From Paraburkholderia agricolaris (GTDB lineage Bacteria; Pseudomonadota; Gammaproteobacteria; Burkholderiales; Burkholderiaceae): DNA of 64,000 nt. Location: the NCBI RefSeq assembly GCF_009455635.1, contig NZ_QPER01000002.1, positions 2,108,001 to 2,172,000 of the forward strand. Direction: 5' to 3'. The notes below the pieces were generated by a model, which ran no database searches, was not told the origin of the DNA, and worked only from the letters and a program-made list of their open reading frames with translations. Position numbers and translations under genes: made by a program. Numbering within the stretch: the first letter of the stretch is position 1; each line of letters begins with the position of its first letter. Below, in pieces: positions 25,973 through 35,138 of the stretch.

Positions 25973-26881
25973 ATGGCACGTTTGGATGTGAACCGCTCCG
26001 GCGAACTCGAAGTGTTCGTCCGCGCGGTCGAGCTAGGCGGGTTTTCGGCAGCGGCACGTGCGCTGGGAATGACGCCTTCGGCTGTCAGCAAGCTGGTGTC
26101 GCGTCTTGAGGCCCGGCTGGGCGCGCGGCTGGTGAACCGCTCGACGCGCAATCTGCAACTCACGCCGGAAGGCTGCGTGTTCTACGAACGCGGTGTGCGC
26201 GTGCTCGCCGAGCTCGACGAAACCGAACGCGGCGCGGCCACTGGCTCAACGCCCCGCGGTCGCCTGCGTGTGCATGCGAATGTGCCGCTCGGTCGGCACT
26301 ATCTGTTGCCGCTCGTGCCTGAATTTCTCGCCGCCCATCCCGAAATTACACTCGATATCGTGTTGACCGATCAGGTGGTCGACCTGCTCGAACAACGCAC
26401 CGATGTCGCGCTGCGCAGCGGTCCGCTCAAGGATTCGCAACTGGTGGCGCGCAGGCTGGGTGACGCGAAGATGGTGATTGTCGCTGCACCGGCCTATCTG
26501 GCCCGCCACGGCACGCCCCAAACACCGGCTGATCTGGCAACGCACAACCGGCTGGGATTTGGCTTTGCAAGGGCGGCGAGCGGCTGGCCGCTGCTCGATG
26601 AAGCGCGACGCCGGATCGACGTGCCTGTAGAAGGTAATGCGCAGGTCAGCGACGGGGAAACGCTGCGCCAACTCACGCTCGCCGGCGTGGGCCTGGCGCG
26701 GCTGGCCGCTTTTCAGGTGCGCGACGACGTGGCCGCCGGCCGCCTCACCGTGCTACTCGAAGCATTCGATCCCGGTGAAACCGAACCGGTCAGCGCGCTT
26801 TATCTGGGCCAGGGCGGCCACCTGCCCGCCCGCGTGCGTGCGTTGCTCGACTTTCTGGTGGAACGGATGCGCGTCGATTGA
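25973..26881 (+). CDS. LysR-family transcriptional regulator
   Basis: The 302-residue protein has the winged helix FSAAARALGMTPSAVSKLVSRLE near residues 25-47 and a two-lobed effector domain from about residue 90. It belongs to the large CrgA-like group whose effector domain ends in a PARVRALLDFL segment. It is divergent from the PRISE-type reductase gene with a 123-base gap, the classic arrangement for autoregulation and control of the neighbour. The effector is unknown. Confidence 0.9.
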   Translation: MARLDVNRSGELEVFVRAVELGGFSAAARALGMTPSAVSKLVSRLEARLGARLVNRSTRNLQLTPEGCVFYERGVRVLAELDETERGAATGSTPRGRLRVHANVPLGRHYLLPLVPEFLAAHPEITLDIVLTDQVVDLLEQRTDVALRSGPLKDSQLVARRLGDAKMVIVAAPAYLARHGTPQTPADLATHNRLGFGFARAASGWPLLDEARRRIDVPVEGNAQVSDGETLRQLTLAGVGLARLAAFQVRDDVAAGRLTVLLEAFDPGETEPVSALYLGQGGHLPARVRALLDFLVERMRVD

Positions 26882-26911
26882 CGCGCATCGCCCGCAACCC
26901 GGACGGCAAAG

Positions 26912-27637
26912 TCACGAACGCCGCGGCGGCGTATTCTGCCCCGCCGGCAGGTTCAGACGCCGATCGCGCACCACCTGCCACGGCCGTACCAGATACGCCA
27001 ACGATGCAAAACCGCTCCAGACATGCACGAGGCGCGTGAACGGAAACACCAGAAACAGCGTCATGCCAAGGAACATGTGGGCCTTGAACACCCAGCTCGC
27101 TTCAGCGATGAGCACAGCGGCGCCGCCCTGGAAGGTGACGATGTGCTGTGCCCAGCCGGCGAGTTTCATCATCATGCTGCCGTCCAGATGCTGCGCTGAC
27201 ATCGGGATCGTGCCGAGGCCCAGGACCAGTTGCACCCACAACAACACCAGCAGCACGATGTCGCTGGTTTTCGAATTAGCACGAATGCGCGCGTCGCCGA
27301 GCCGGCGGACCAGCAGCATGGTTACGCCGACAAACGCCAGCGTGCCCGCCATACCGCCCGACACCATCGCCACGACCTGCTTCGCGCCGGCACTGATGAA
27401 CGATTCGTAGAGCACGTGCGGCGTCAGCATGCCGAAGAAATGGCCGAACATCAGGAACAGCACACCGACGTGAAACAGATTGCTGCCCCAACGTAAAGTA
27501 CCGGTGCGCAGCATCTGCGACGAATCGCTTTTCCAGGTGTACTGATCGCGGTCGTAACGCAACAGACTGCCGACCAGGAACACCACCAGACATAGGTACG
27601 GGTAGATGCCGAATAAGAACGTATCGAGGTAGTTCAT
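26912..27637 (-). CDS. narI: Respiratory nitrate reductase gamma subunit (cytochrome b)
   Basis: The 241-residue protein has five membrane helices and the four haem-ligand histidines of NarI: FHVGVLFLMFGHFF near residues 56-69, and FKAHMFLGMTLFLVFPFTRLVH near 184-205. It oxidises quinol on the periplasmic side and passes electrons through two b haems to NarH, so it generates proton motive force. It is the last gene of narGHJI; its ATG overlaps the narJ stop by four bases. Confidence 0.95.
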   Translation of the reverse strand: MNYLDTFLFGIYPYLCLVVFLVGSLLRYDRDQYTWKSDSSQMLRTGTLRWGSNLFHVGVLFLMFGHFFGMLTPHVLYESFISAGAKQVVAMVSGGMAGTLAFVGVTMLLVRRLGDARIRANSKTSDIVLLVLLWVQLVLGLGTIPMSAQHLDGSMMMKLAGWAQHIVTFQGGAAVLIAEASWVFKAHMFLGMTLFLVFPFTRLVHVWSGFASLAYLVRPWQVVRDRRLNLPAGQNTPPRRS

Positions 27638-28353
27638 ACCGTGACCTCCTTAGGTCGGCGTGGCGATGCAGCGTTGCGCCGAACGATCTGGATGGGTTGC
27701 ACAGCAGGCGCGGCGTACTGGCCTGCCACGGAGCAGCCGTCGAAAACCACAGGCTCGGCCCATTGCTCGTCGAGCGGAGCCTCGGGTGGTGCCTCCGGTA
27801 CGGTCTCAGGCGCTTGCACCGGTTCGCCCGCGAGATCGAGCGCGGCAGCAACGGCTGCCGCATAAGGGCTGTCCTGGCGCGCGAGCGCGGCATGAATCGA
27901 TTGCAGCAGATGCGCCATCTCAGCAAGGAATTCGCGCGCGACTTCGTGAGGCTGCGTGGACGCAAACTCCAGCACCACGGGCAGGTAGTCCGGCAACTCG
28001 CCGGGCGCAAGCAACAATCCTTGCTGCTCATAGGTTTGCTGAAGATCGATCATTGCCGGGCCGCGCTCACGCGAATCGCCATGCACATGCTCGAACAAAT
28101 GGAGCGACGTGCGGCGGCTGCGGTCGAACGTATCGACATAGCGAGCTTCCGCTTCGAGAGGATCGCTGTGCTGCAAATCGGCTGTCAGCGCAAAGACCGC
28201 TGCGCGACGCTCAGCCGACAGCGCCGTGTCGCCAAGCAAGGTAATTGCCAGCTCCGGCAGTAATGCACGCAACTGGGCATCCGGGTAGCTCAGCAACGCG
28301 GCAAGTACACGTGCCGCCGTGCTGTGGGGTTCATAAATGGGCTCGTTGTTCAT
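27634..28353 (-). CDS. narJ: Nitrate reductase molybdenum cofactor assembly chaperone
   Basis: The 239-residue cytoplasmic chaperone binds apo-NarG and is needed for cofactor insertion, but is not part of the final enzyme. Recognisable segments are LLSYPDAQLRALLPEL near residue 17, YVDTFDRSRRTSLHLFEHVHGDSRERGPAM near 70-99 and GELPDYLPVVLEFA near 117. The C-terminal 60 residues are Pro/Ala/Glu-rich and look disordered. Two adjacent ATGs exist (28356 and 28353); the second is better spaced from the upstream GAGG. It is translationally coupled to narI. Confidence 0.93.
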   Translation of the reverse strand: MNNEPIYEPHSTAARVLAALLSYPDAQLRALLPELAITLLGDTALSAERRAAVFALTADLQHSDPLEAEARYVDTFDRSRRTSLHLFEHVHGDSRERGPAMIDLQQTYEQQGLLLAPGELPDYLPVVLEFASTQPHEVAREFLAEMAHLLQSIHAALARQDSPYAAAVAAALDLAGEPVQAPETVPEAPPEAPLDEQWAEPVVFDGCSVAGQYAAPAVQPIQIVRRNAASPRRPKEVTV

Positions 28354-28364
28354 CATTCCACCTC

Positions 28365-29888
28365 TCACACCTTTGCCTTGATCGGAATCGTGCGGCGCTT
28401 CTTCCCACCGAACAGACTCGTTTCGCTCGCGCCATCCGAGCAACCGTTACCGAACGAAAAGCCGCAACCGCCCTTCAGGTCGTACAGGTTCTCCGCATAT
28501 TCGCGGTGCGTGCTCGGCACCACGAAGCGGTCCTCGTAGTTCGCGAGCGCCATCACGCGGTACATGTCCTCCACTTCCGGCTGGGTCATGCCCACTTGTG
28601 CGAGCACCGCCGCGTTTTCACGACCGTCCACATGTTTCTCACGCTGATAGGTGCGCATTGCAAGCATCCGCTCGAGTGCGCTGATCACGGGCGCCTCGTC
28701 ACCGGCAGTCAGCAGATTCGCCAGATACTTGACGGGAATACGCAACTGCGTGACGTCCGGAATTTCGCCGTTCAGGCTCATATGCCCTTCGCTCGCCGCC
28801 GTGGTGATCGGTGAAAGCGGTGGCACGTACCACACCATCGGCAGCGTGCGGTACTCCGGATGCAGCGGCAAGGCGACGCGCCATTCCATCGCCATCTTGT
28901 AGACGGGACTATTTTTTGCCGCATCAAGCCATGCCTGCGGCACACCGTCGGCCCGCGCCTGCTCGATCACCTTCGGGTCGTTCGGATCCAGGAATACATC
29001 GAGCTGCGCCTGATACAGATCGGTTTCGCGTTCGACAGATGCTGCTTCCTCAATACGATCCGCGTCGTACAGCAACACGCCGAGGTAGCGAATCCGGCCC
29101 ACACAGGTTTCCGAACACACGGTCGGTTGACCGCTTTCGATACGCGGGTAGCAGAAAATGCACTTCTCGGCCTTGCCGGACTGCCAGTTGTAGTAAATCT
29201 TCTTGTACGGACAGCCGGAAACGCACATGCGCCAGCCGCGGCACTTGTCCTGATCGATCAGCACGATGCCATCTTCCTCGCGCTTGTAGATCGAGCCCGA
29301 CGGGCAACTCGCAACGCAGGCCGGATTCAGGCAGTGCTCGCAAAGCCGCGGCAAATACATCATGAAGGTGTTTTCGAACTGGCCGTAGATGTCCTTCTGC
29401 ACATCGTCGAAATTCTTGTCCTTGCTGCGCTTCTCGAACTCGCCACCAAGAATCTCTTCCCAGTTCGGCCCCCACTCGATCTTCTCCATCCGCTTGCCGG
29501 TCAACAGGCTGCGCGGTCGTGCGACGGGGGGCGCCTTGCTTTCCGGCGCGGCCTGCAGATGTTCATAATCGAACGTGAACGGTTCGTAGTAGTCGTCGAT
29601 CTGCGGCAGATTCGGATTCGCAAAGATGCGCGAGAGCACCTTCATCCGGCTGCCCTGGCGCGGCTCGATCGAGCCGTCCGCGTTCCGCTTCCAGCCGCCG
29701 TTCCATTTGTCCTGGTTCTCCCACTGCTTCGGATAGCCAATGCCGGGTTTCGTCTCGACGTTGTTGAACCACGCGTACTCAACGCCTTCGCGATTGGTCC
29801 AGACGTTCTTGCACGTCACCGAACAGGTGTGACAGCCGATGCACTTGTCCAGATTGAGCACCATGCCGATCTGTGCGCGAATTTTCAT
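28365..29888 (-). CDS. narH: Respiratory nitrate reductase beta subunit (Fe-S)
   Basis: The 507-residue subunit carries the electron wire of NarGHI. Cys motifs are CIGCHTCSVTCK near residue 16, CEHCLNPACVASCPSG near 184, CRGWRMCVSGCP near 217, and CIFC near 242 paired with CSETC near 261. The Trp in CRGWRMC replaces a Cys, which is why this centre is [3Fe-4S], as known in Escherichia coli NarH. It is cytoplasmic and attached to NarI. Its first codon overlaps the narG stop by four bases, so expression is coupled. Confidence 0.96.
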   Translation of the reverse strand: MKIRAQIGMVLNLDKCIGCHTCSVTCKNVWTNREGVEYAWFNNVETKPGIGYPKQWENQDKWNGGWKRNADGSIEPRQGSRMKVLSRIFANPNLPQIDDYYEPFTFDYEHLQAAPESKAPPVARPRSLLTGKRMEKIEWGPNWEEILGGEFEKRSKDKNFDDVQKDIYGQFENTFMMYLPRLCEHCLNPACVASCPSGSIYKREEDGIVLIDQDKCRGWRMCVSGCPYKKIYYNWQSGKAEKCIFCYPRIESGQPTVCSETCVGRIRYLGVLLYDADRIEEAASVERETDLYQAQLDVFLDPNDPKVIEQARADGVPQAWLDAAKNSPVYKMAMEWRVALPLHPEYRTLPMVWYVPPLSPITTAASEGHMSLNGEIPDVTQLRIPVKYLANLLTAGDEAPVISALERMLAMRTYQREKHVDGRENAAVLAQVGMTQPEVEDMYRVMALANYEDRFVVPSTHREYAENLYDLKGGCGFSFGNGCSDGASETSLFGGKKRRTIPIKAKV

Positions 29889-32800
29889 TGCCGACCTCCG
29901 TTTGCTGCGAGCACCGGCTCATCGTCGAGCCAGTCCACCTTCGCCATCTTGCGCACGAGGACGAATTCGTCGCGATTGGTGCCGATGGTTCCGTAGTAGT
30001 TAAAACCGTAGCTAAGCTGCGCATAGCCGCCGATCATGTGCGTGGGTTTGAGCACGATGCGCGTCACCGAGTTATGAATGCCGCCGCGCGTGCCGGTGAT
30101 TTCCGAGCCCGGCACGTTCACAATCTTTTCCTGCGCGTGATACATCATCACCATGCCCGGATTGACGCGCTGGCTGACCACCGCACGCGCCGCGATCGCA
30201 CCGTTGATGTTGAACAGTTCGACCCAATCGTTGTCTTCGATACCCGCCTCTTTCGCATCGTCTTCGCTCAGCCAGATCACCGGCCCGCCGCGGTTGAGCG
30301 TGAGCATGATCAGGTTATCGGTGTAGGTGCTGTGAATACCCCATTTCTGATGCGGTGTAATGAAGTTCAGCGCGATTTCCTTGTGTCCATTCGGCTTGCG
30401 GCCATGCATTGGCGACGCAGCCTTCAGATCGACCGGCGGCCGATAGCTGACGAAGCCTTCGCCGAAATCGCGCATCCACGGATGATCCTGATAGAACTGC
30501 TGGCGGCCCGTCAGCGTGCGCCATGGAATCAGCTCGTGCACGTTGGTATAGCCGGCGTTGTACGACACCTTCTCGCTTTCCAGACCACTCCATGTAGGCG
30601 ACGAAATGATCTTGCGCGGTTGCGCCTGCACGTCGCGATAGCGGATCTTCTCGTCCTCGCGATGCATCGCCAGATGGGTATGCTCGCGACCGGTGATTTT
30701 CGACAGGGCGTCCCATGCTTTCACCGCGACGTGTCCATTGGTTTCAGGCGCGAGCATCAACAGCACTTCGCATGCGTCGATGTCGCTGTCGATCTTCACC
30801 ATGCCCTGGGTCGCGCCGGCGTCGCGCACCGTGCCGTTTAGTTCGGCCAGTTGCCCGACTTCCGTCTGGGTGTTCCATGCGATACCCTTGCCGCCATTGC
30901 CGACTTTGTCCATCAGCGGCCCCAAGGCCGTGAAGCGCCGATACACATTCGGATAATCACGCTCGACCACATTGACTTGCGGTGCGGTCTTGCCTGGAAT
31001 CAGTTCGCATTCGCCACGCTTCCAGTCGCGCACGTCGTAGGGCTGCGCAAGTTCAGCCGGGGTGTCATGCATCAGCGGTGTCAGCACCACTTCTTTCTCG
31101 ACACCCAGATGGCCAACGCAGACTTCGCTAAACTTCTGCGCGAAGCCTTTGTAGATATCCCAATCGCTACGCGCCTGCCATGCCGGATCGACCGCACTCG
31201 AAAGCGGGTGGATGAACGGATGCATGTCGCTCGTGTTCAGATCGTTTTTCTCGTACCAGGTCGCTGTCGGCAATACGATGTCGGAGTACAGACACGTGGT
31301 GCTCATGCGGAAGTCGAGCGTCACCAGCAAATCGAGTTTGCCTTCGGGCGCCTTGTCATGCCAGGTGACCTCATGCGGCCTGGCATCGTCGTCGCCGAGA
31401 TCGCGGCCTTGCACGCCGTGGCTGGTACCGAGCAAATGTTTGAGGAAGTACTCGTGACCCTTGCCCGACGAGCCCAGCAGGTTCGAACGCCATACGAACA
31501 TGTTGCGCGGCCAGTTGGCCGGATGATCGGGATCCTCGCAACTCATCTTCAGCGAACCGTCTTTCAGCGTGCGCGCCACGTAATCCTTCGCGTCGAGTCC
31601 CGCGGCTTGTGCGTCGGCGGCTACCTGCAAGGGATTGGTTTGCAACTGAGGTGCTGAAGGCAGCCACCCCATGCGCTCGGCGCGCACGTTGTAATCGATC
31701 AACGACCCGCTGTATTGCTGTTTATCCGCGAGCGGCGACAGAATTTCGTCGACGCCCAGCTTTTCATAGCGCCATTGATCGGTGTGCGCGTAGAAGAAGC
31801 TGGTGGAATTCATCTGCCGCGGCGGCCGAATCCAGTCGAGCGCAAATGCAAGCGCTGTCCAGCCGGTTTGCGGCCGCAGTTTCTCCTGGCCCACGTAGTG
31901 CGCCCAGCCGCCGCCGCTTTGGCCGATGCAACCGCACAGCATCAGCATATTGATCACGCCACGGTAGTTCATGTCGGCGTGATACCAATGGTTCATCGCC
32001 GCGCCGATGATTACCATCGACTTTCCGTGCGTCTTGTCCGCGTTCTCCGCGAACTCACGCGCGACAGTGATCACCTGGTCGCGCGAAACGCCCGTGATCT
32101 TTTCCTGCCATGCAGGTGTGTACGGCACGTCGTCGTGATAGTCCACGGCGCCGCCGAAACCGCGATCCACGCCATAGTTCGCAGCCAGCAGATCGAATAC
32201 GGTGGCGACCAGCACCTCGCGCTCGTCACCGGCCTTGCCCAACGGGATGCGTACCGCGGGCACCGGGCGCGCCAGCACGTCGTCCTGCTTGCTGGCCGTG
32301 AAGTGCGGCGTGTCGATGCCGCCGAAATACGGGAAACCGACCGTCACGACCTCATGTTGCTGCGCGCCGTCTTCCAGCACCGAAAGCTTGAGCTTCACGG
32401 CGTCGCCATGGCGCCCTTCTTTCGCTTCGAGGTTCCAGCGGCCGGCATCGGCGCGGCCGTCCGGCCCCCAGCGGAAGCCGATCGAGCCCTGCGGCAAAAC
32501 AACCTTGCCGTGCTCGTCAAAGGCCACTGTTTTCCAGTCGGGATTGTTGTCCTGCCCGAGTTTGCCGTTGAAGTCGTCGGCACGGACATAGCGGTCCGGC
32601 ACCAGCACCTCGCGGCCATCCGGCAGCGTACGCGGCTTCAATTGCACGAGTAGCGGCAGATCGGTGTAACGGCGTGCGTAGTCGTCGAAATACGCGCTGC
32701 GTTTGTTGAAGTAGAACTCGCGCAGGATCACGTGGCCCATTGCCATTGCCAGCGCCGCGTCGGTGCCCTGGCGCGGATGCATCCACAGATCGGCGAGCTT

Positions 32801-33667
32801 GGCGACTTCTGAATAGTCCGGCGTCACCGCAACCGTCTTGGTGCCGCGATAGCGCACCTCAGTGAAGAAATGCGCGTCGGGTGTGCGCGTTTGCGGCACA
32901 TTCGAACCCCACGCAATGATGTAGCTCGAGTTGTACCAGTCCGCCGATTCCGGCACGTCCGTTTGCTCTCCCCATACCTGCGGGCTCGACGGCGGCAAAT
33001 CGCAGTACCAGTCGTAAAAACTCATGCAGACGCCGCCGATCAGACTCAGATAACGGCTCCCCGCCGCGTAGCTGACCATGGACATCGCCGGAATCGGCGA
33101 GAAGCCGACGACGCGGTCGGGTCCATGCTTCCTGATCGTATAAACGTTGGCCGCCGCGACAATCTCGTTGACCTCGTTCCAGTCGGCCCGCACGAAACCA
33201 CCCAAACCGCGCTGACTTTGGTAGTCGCGGCGTTGCGCGTCGTTCTCGACGATGCTGGCCCATGCGTCGACAGGGCTCGCGGCCACCGCGCGCGCTGCGC
33301 GCCAATGCTTGAGCAGGCGTGCGCGCACCAGCGGATACTTGACGCGATTGGCGCTGTACAGATACCAGCTATAGCTCGCGCCGCGTGCGCAACCACGCGG
33401 CTCATGGTTCGGCAGGTCGGCACGCGTACGTGGGTAGTCGGTCTGCTGCGTTTCCCAGGTGACAATGCCGCCCTTCACATGAATCTTCCACGAGCATGAG
33501 CCCGTGCAATTCACCCCATGCGTCGAACGTACGATCTTGTCGTGCTGCCAGCGCGCACGGTACGCGTCCTCCCACGTGCGGTCTTCCCCCGTGGTTACGC
33601 CGTGACCTTTGGCGAAACGCTCGCGCGACTGCGCGAAGTATTTCAGTCTGTCCAGAAAGTGACTCAT
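29885..33667 (-). CDS. narG: Respiratory nitrate reductase alpha subunit (molybdoenzyme)
   Basis: The 1260-residue catalytic subunit reduces nitrate to nitrite in the cytoplasm at a bis-MGD molybdenum centre. The FS0 cluster ligands HGVNCTGSC begin near residue 50, with the last Cys in GCARGASY near 93. The Mo-ligand Asp is in WGEQTDVPESADWYNS near 220. Full length and motif spacing match membrane-bound NarG. There is no export signal apart from the SHFLDRLKYF N-terminus seen in this family. It is the first gene of the enzyme block, 37 bases after narK2. Confidence 0.97.
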   Translation of the reverse strand: MSHFLDRLKYFAQSRERFAKGHGVTTGEDRTWEDAYRARWQHDKIVRSTHGVNCTGSCSWKIHVKGGIVTWETQQTDYPRTRADLPNHEPRGCARGASYSWYLYSANRVKYPLVRARLLKHWRAARAVAASPVDAWASIVENDAQRRDYQSQRGLGGFVRADWNEVNEIVAAANVYTIRKHGPDRVVGFSPIPAMSMVSYAAGSRYLSLIGGVCMSFYDWYCDLPPSSPQVWGEQTDVPESADWYNSSYIIAWGSNVPQTRTPDAHFFTEVRYRGTKTVAVTPDYSEVAKLADLWMHPRQGTDAALAMAMGHVILREFYFNKRSAYFDDYARRYTDLPLLVQLKPRTLPDGREVLVPDRYVRADDFNGKLGQDNNPDWKTVAFDEHGKVVLPQGSIGFRWGPDGRADAGRWNLEAKEGRHGDAVKLKLSVLEDGAQQHEVVTVGFPYFGGIDTPHFTASKQDDVLARPVPAVRIPLGKAGDEREVLVATVFDLLAANYGVDRGFGGAVDYHDDVPYTPAWQEKITGVSRDQVITVAREFAENADKTHGKSMVIIGAAMNHWYHADMNYRGVINMLMLCGCIGQSGGGWAHYVGQEKLRPQTGWTALAFALDWIRPPRQMNSTSFFYAHTDQWRYEKLGVDEILSPLADKQQYSGSLIDYNVRAERMGWLPSAPQLQTNPLQVAADAQAAGLDAKDYVARTLKDGSLKMSCEDPDHPANWPRNMFVWRSNLLGSSGKGHEYFLKHLLGTSHGVQGRDLGDDDARPHEVTWHDKAPEGKLDLLVTLDFRMSTTCLYSDIVLPTATWYEKNDLNTSDMHPFIHPLSSAVDPAWQARSDWDIYKGFAQKFSEVCVGHLGVEKEVVLTPLMHDTPAELAQPYDVRDWKRGECELIPGKTAPQVNVVERDYPNVYRRFTALGPLMDKVGNGGKGIAWNTQTEVGQLAELNGTVRDAGATQGMVKIDSDIDACEVLLMLAPETNGHVAVKAWDALSKITGREHTHLAMHREDEKIRYRDVQAQPRKIISSPTWSGLESEKVSYNAGYTNVHELIPWRTLTGRQQFYQDHPWMRDFGEGFVSYRPPVDLKAASPMHGRKPNGHKEIALNFITPHQKWGIHSTYTDNLIMLTLNRGGPVIWLSEDDAKEAGIEDNDWVELFNINGAIAARAVVSQRVNPGMVMMYHAQEKIVNVPGSEITGTRGGIHNSVTRIVLKPTHMIGGYAQLSYGFNYYGTIGTNRDEFVLVRKMAKVDWLDDEPVLAANGGRQ

Positions 33668-33704
33668 GATTTCAATCCTTGTCTAATGCTTTTCAGCGCC
33701 GCGC

Positions 33705-35138
33705 TCAACACGGCATCCCGGCATTGCGCCGCGCGTAAAACCACCAGGTCAGTCCGACACACAGCACGTAAAAGGCGATGAACCCGTACAACGCCAGTTC
33801 GGGGCCGCCGCTGGCGAGAATCGAGCTGCCGTAGCTTTTCGGAATGAAGAACCCGCCGTATGCGCCGATCGCGCCGGCAAAGCCAATCGCGGCCGCGCCC
33901 TCTGTATTGCCTTCGCGATTTGCATGGACGAGCGCTTCCTTGTCGTTGGGCGGTACGCCGCGCAGTCGCAGGTTCAGGAAAATCACCGGAATCATGCGGA
34001 ACGTGGAGCCGTTGCCGACGCCGGTGGTCAGGAAAAGCAGCATGAACATCGCGAAGAATCCACCGAACGCCCCTGCATGCGGCCCCCACGGGAACGCGGC
34101 ACTGCCGGTTTTCGGCAGGAAGTACAGAACCCCCACAACCGCAAGCACCATCACGACGAAATTCCAGAACGTGACACGCGCGCCGCCTAGCTTGTCGGCA
34201 AGCCAACCGCCTACTGGACGGATCGCCGCGCCGACGAAGGGTCCGACCCATGCGTACGTCAAGGGATTGAGGTCCGGGAACTGGCTCTTGATGAGCAACG
34301 GAAAACCAGCGGAATAACCGATAAACGAGCCGAAGGTGCCGAGATACAACGTGCACATCAGCCAGTTGTGACGGCTACGGAAGATGCTTGCTTGCGCGGC
34401 GAAAGATGCCTTGGCGTCGGCCAGATCGTTCATGCCGAACCATGCGGCGACCGCGGAGATGGCGATCCATGGCACCCAGATGAACGCGGCGTTCTGCATC
34501 CACACCTGAGATACATGACCGGACTTCGTCATCAGTTGCGGCTCGCCGCCGAAAATGCCGAACACGCCGGCCGTAATGACCAGTGGCGACAAGAACTGCA
34601 CCGCGGATACACCGAGGTTGCCGAATCCACCGTTCACACCAAGCGCAGAACCCTTGCGCTCCTTCGGAAAGAAGAAGCTGATGTTGGCCATGCTGGAACT
34701 GAAATTACCGCCGCCGAAACCGCACAGCAGCGCGAGCAGCAACATGGTCGGATAGCTTGTGGTGTTGTCCTGCACCGCAAAGCCGATACCGACCGCGGGA
34801 ATCAGCAAGGACGCGGTGGAGAGCGCCGTCCAGCGACGTCCGCCGAAAATCGGCACCATGAACGAGTAGAAAATACGCAGCGTTGCGCCGGAGAGCGCCG
34901 GCGCCGCGGCGAGCCAGAACAACTGATTGGTCGAATAGCGAAAACCGAGTGACGGCAAGGTGACCGCCACGACGCTCCACACCTGCCAGATCGCGAATGC
35001 GAGGAATAGCGCAGGCACCGATATCCATAGATTGAGTTTGGCAACGGACTCGCCCTCCTGCTTCCAGAAAGCTTTGTCTTCAGGCGTCCAGAGAGTCAGC
35101 GTACGGCCGGCTCTCGCGCGTGCTGTCGAGATATTCAT
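33705..35138 (-). CDS. narK2: Nitrate/nitrite MFS transporter, NarK2 type
   Basis: The 477-residue protein is a 12-helix major facilitator of the nitrate/nitrite porter family. The nitrate signature GFGGGNFSSSMANISFFFPKERKGSALG is present in helix 5, and a second Gly-rich motif with conserved Arg occurs in helix 8-10. NarK2-type proteins are associated with nitrate/nitrite antiport, coupling substrate import to product export. The ATG at 35138 (MNISTARARAG) overlaps the narK1 stop by four bases; upstream in-frame codons belong to the narK1 shadow frame. It lies directly before narG. Confidence 0.92.
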   Translation of the reverse strand: MNISTARARAGRTLTLWTPEDKAFWKQEGESVAKLNLWISVPALFLAFAIWQVWSVVAVTLPSLGFRYSTNQLFWLAAAPALSGATLRIFYSFMVPIFGGRRWTALSTASLLIPAVGIGFAVQDNTTSYPTMLLLALLCGFGGGNFSSSMANISFFFPKERKGSALGVNGGFGNLGVSAVQFLSPLVITAGVFGIFGGEPQLMTKSGHVSQVWMQNAAFIWVPWIAISAVAAWFGMNDLADAKASFAAQASIFRSRHNWLMCTLYLGTFGSFIGYSAGFPLLIKSQFPDLNPLTYAWVGPFVGAAIRPVGGWLADKLGGARVTFWNFVVMVLAVVGVLYFLPKTGSAAFPWGPHAGAFGGFFAMFMLLFLTTGVGNGSTFRMIPVIFLNLRLRGVPPNDKEALVHANREGNTEGAAAIGFAGAIGAYGGFFIPKSYGSSILASGGPELALYGFIAFYVLCVGLTWWFYARRNAGMPC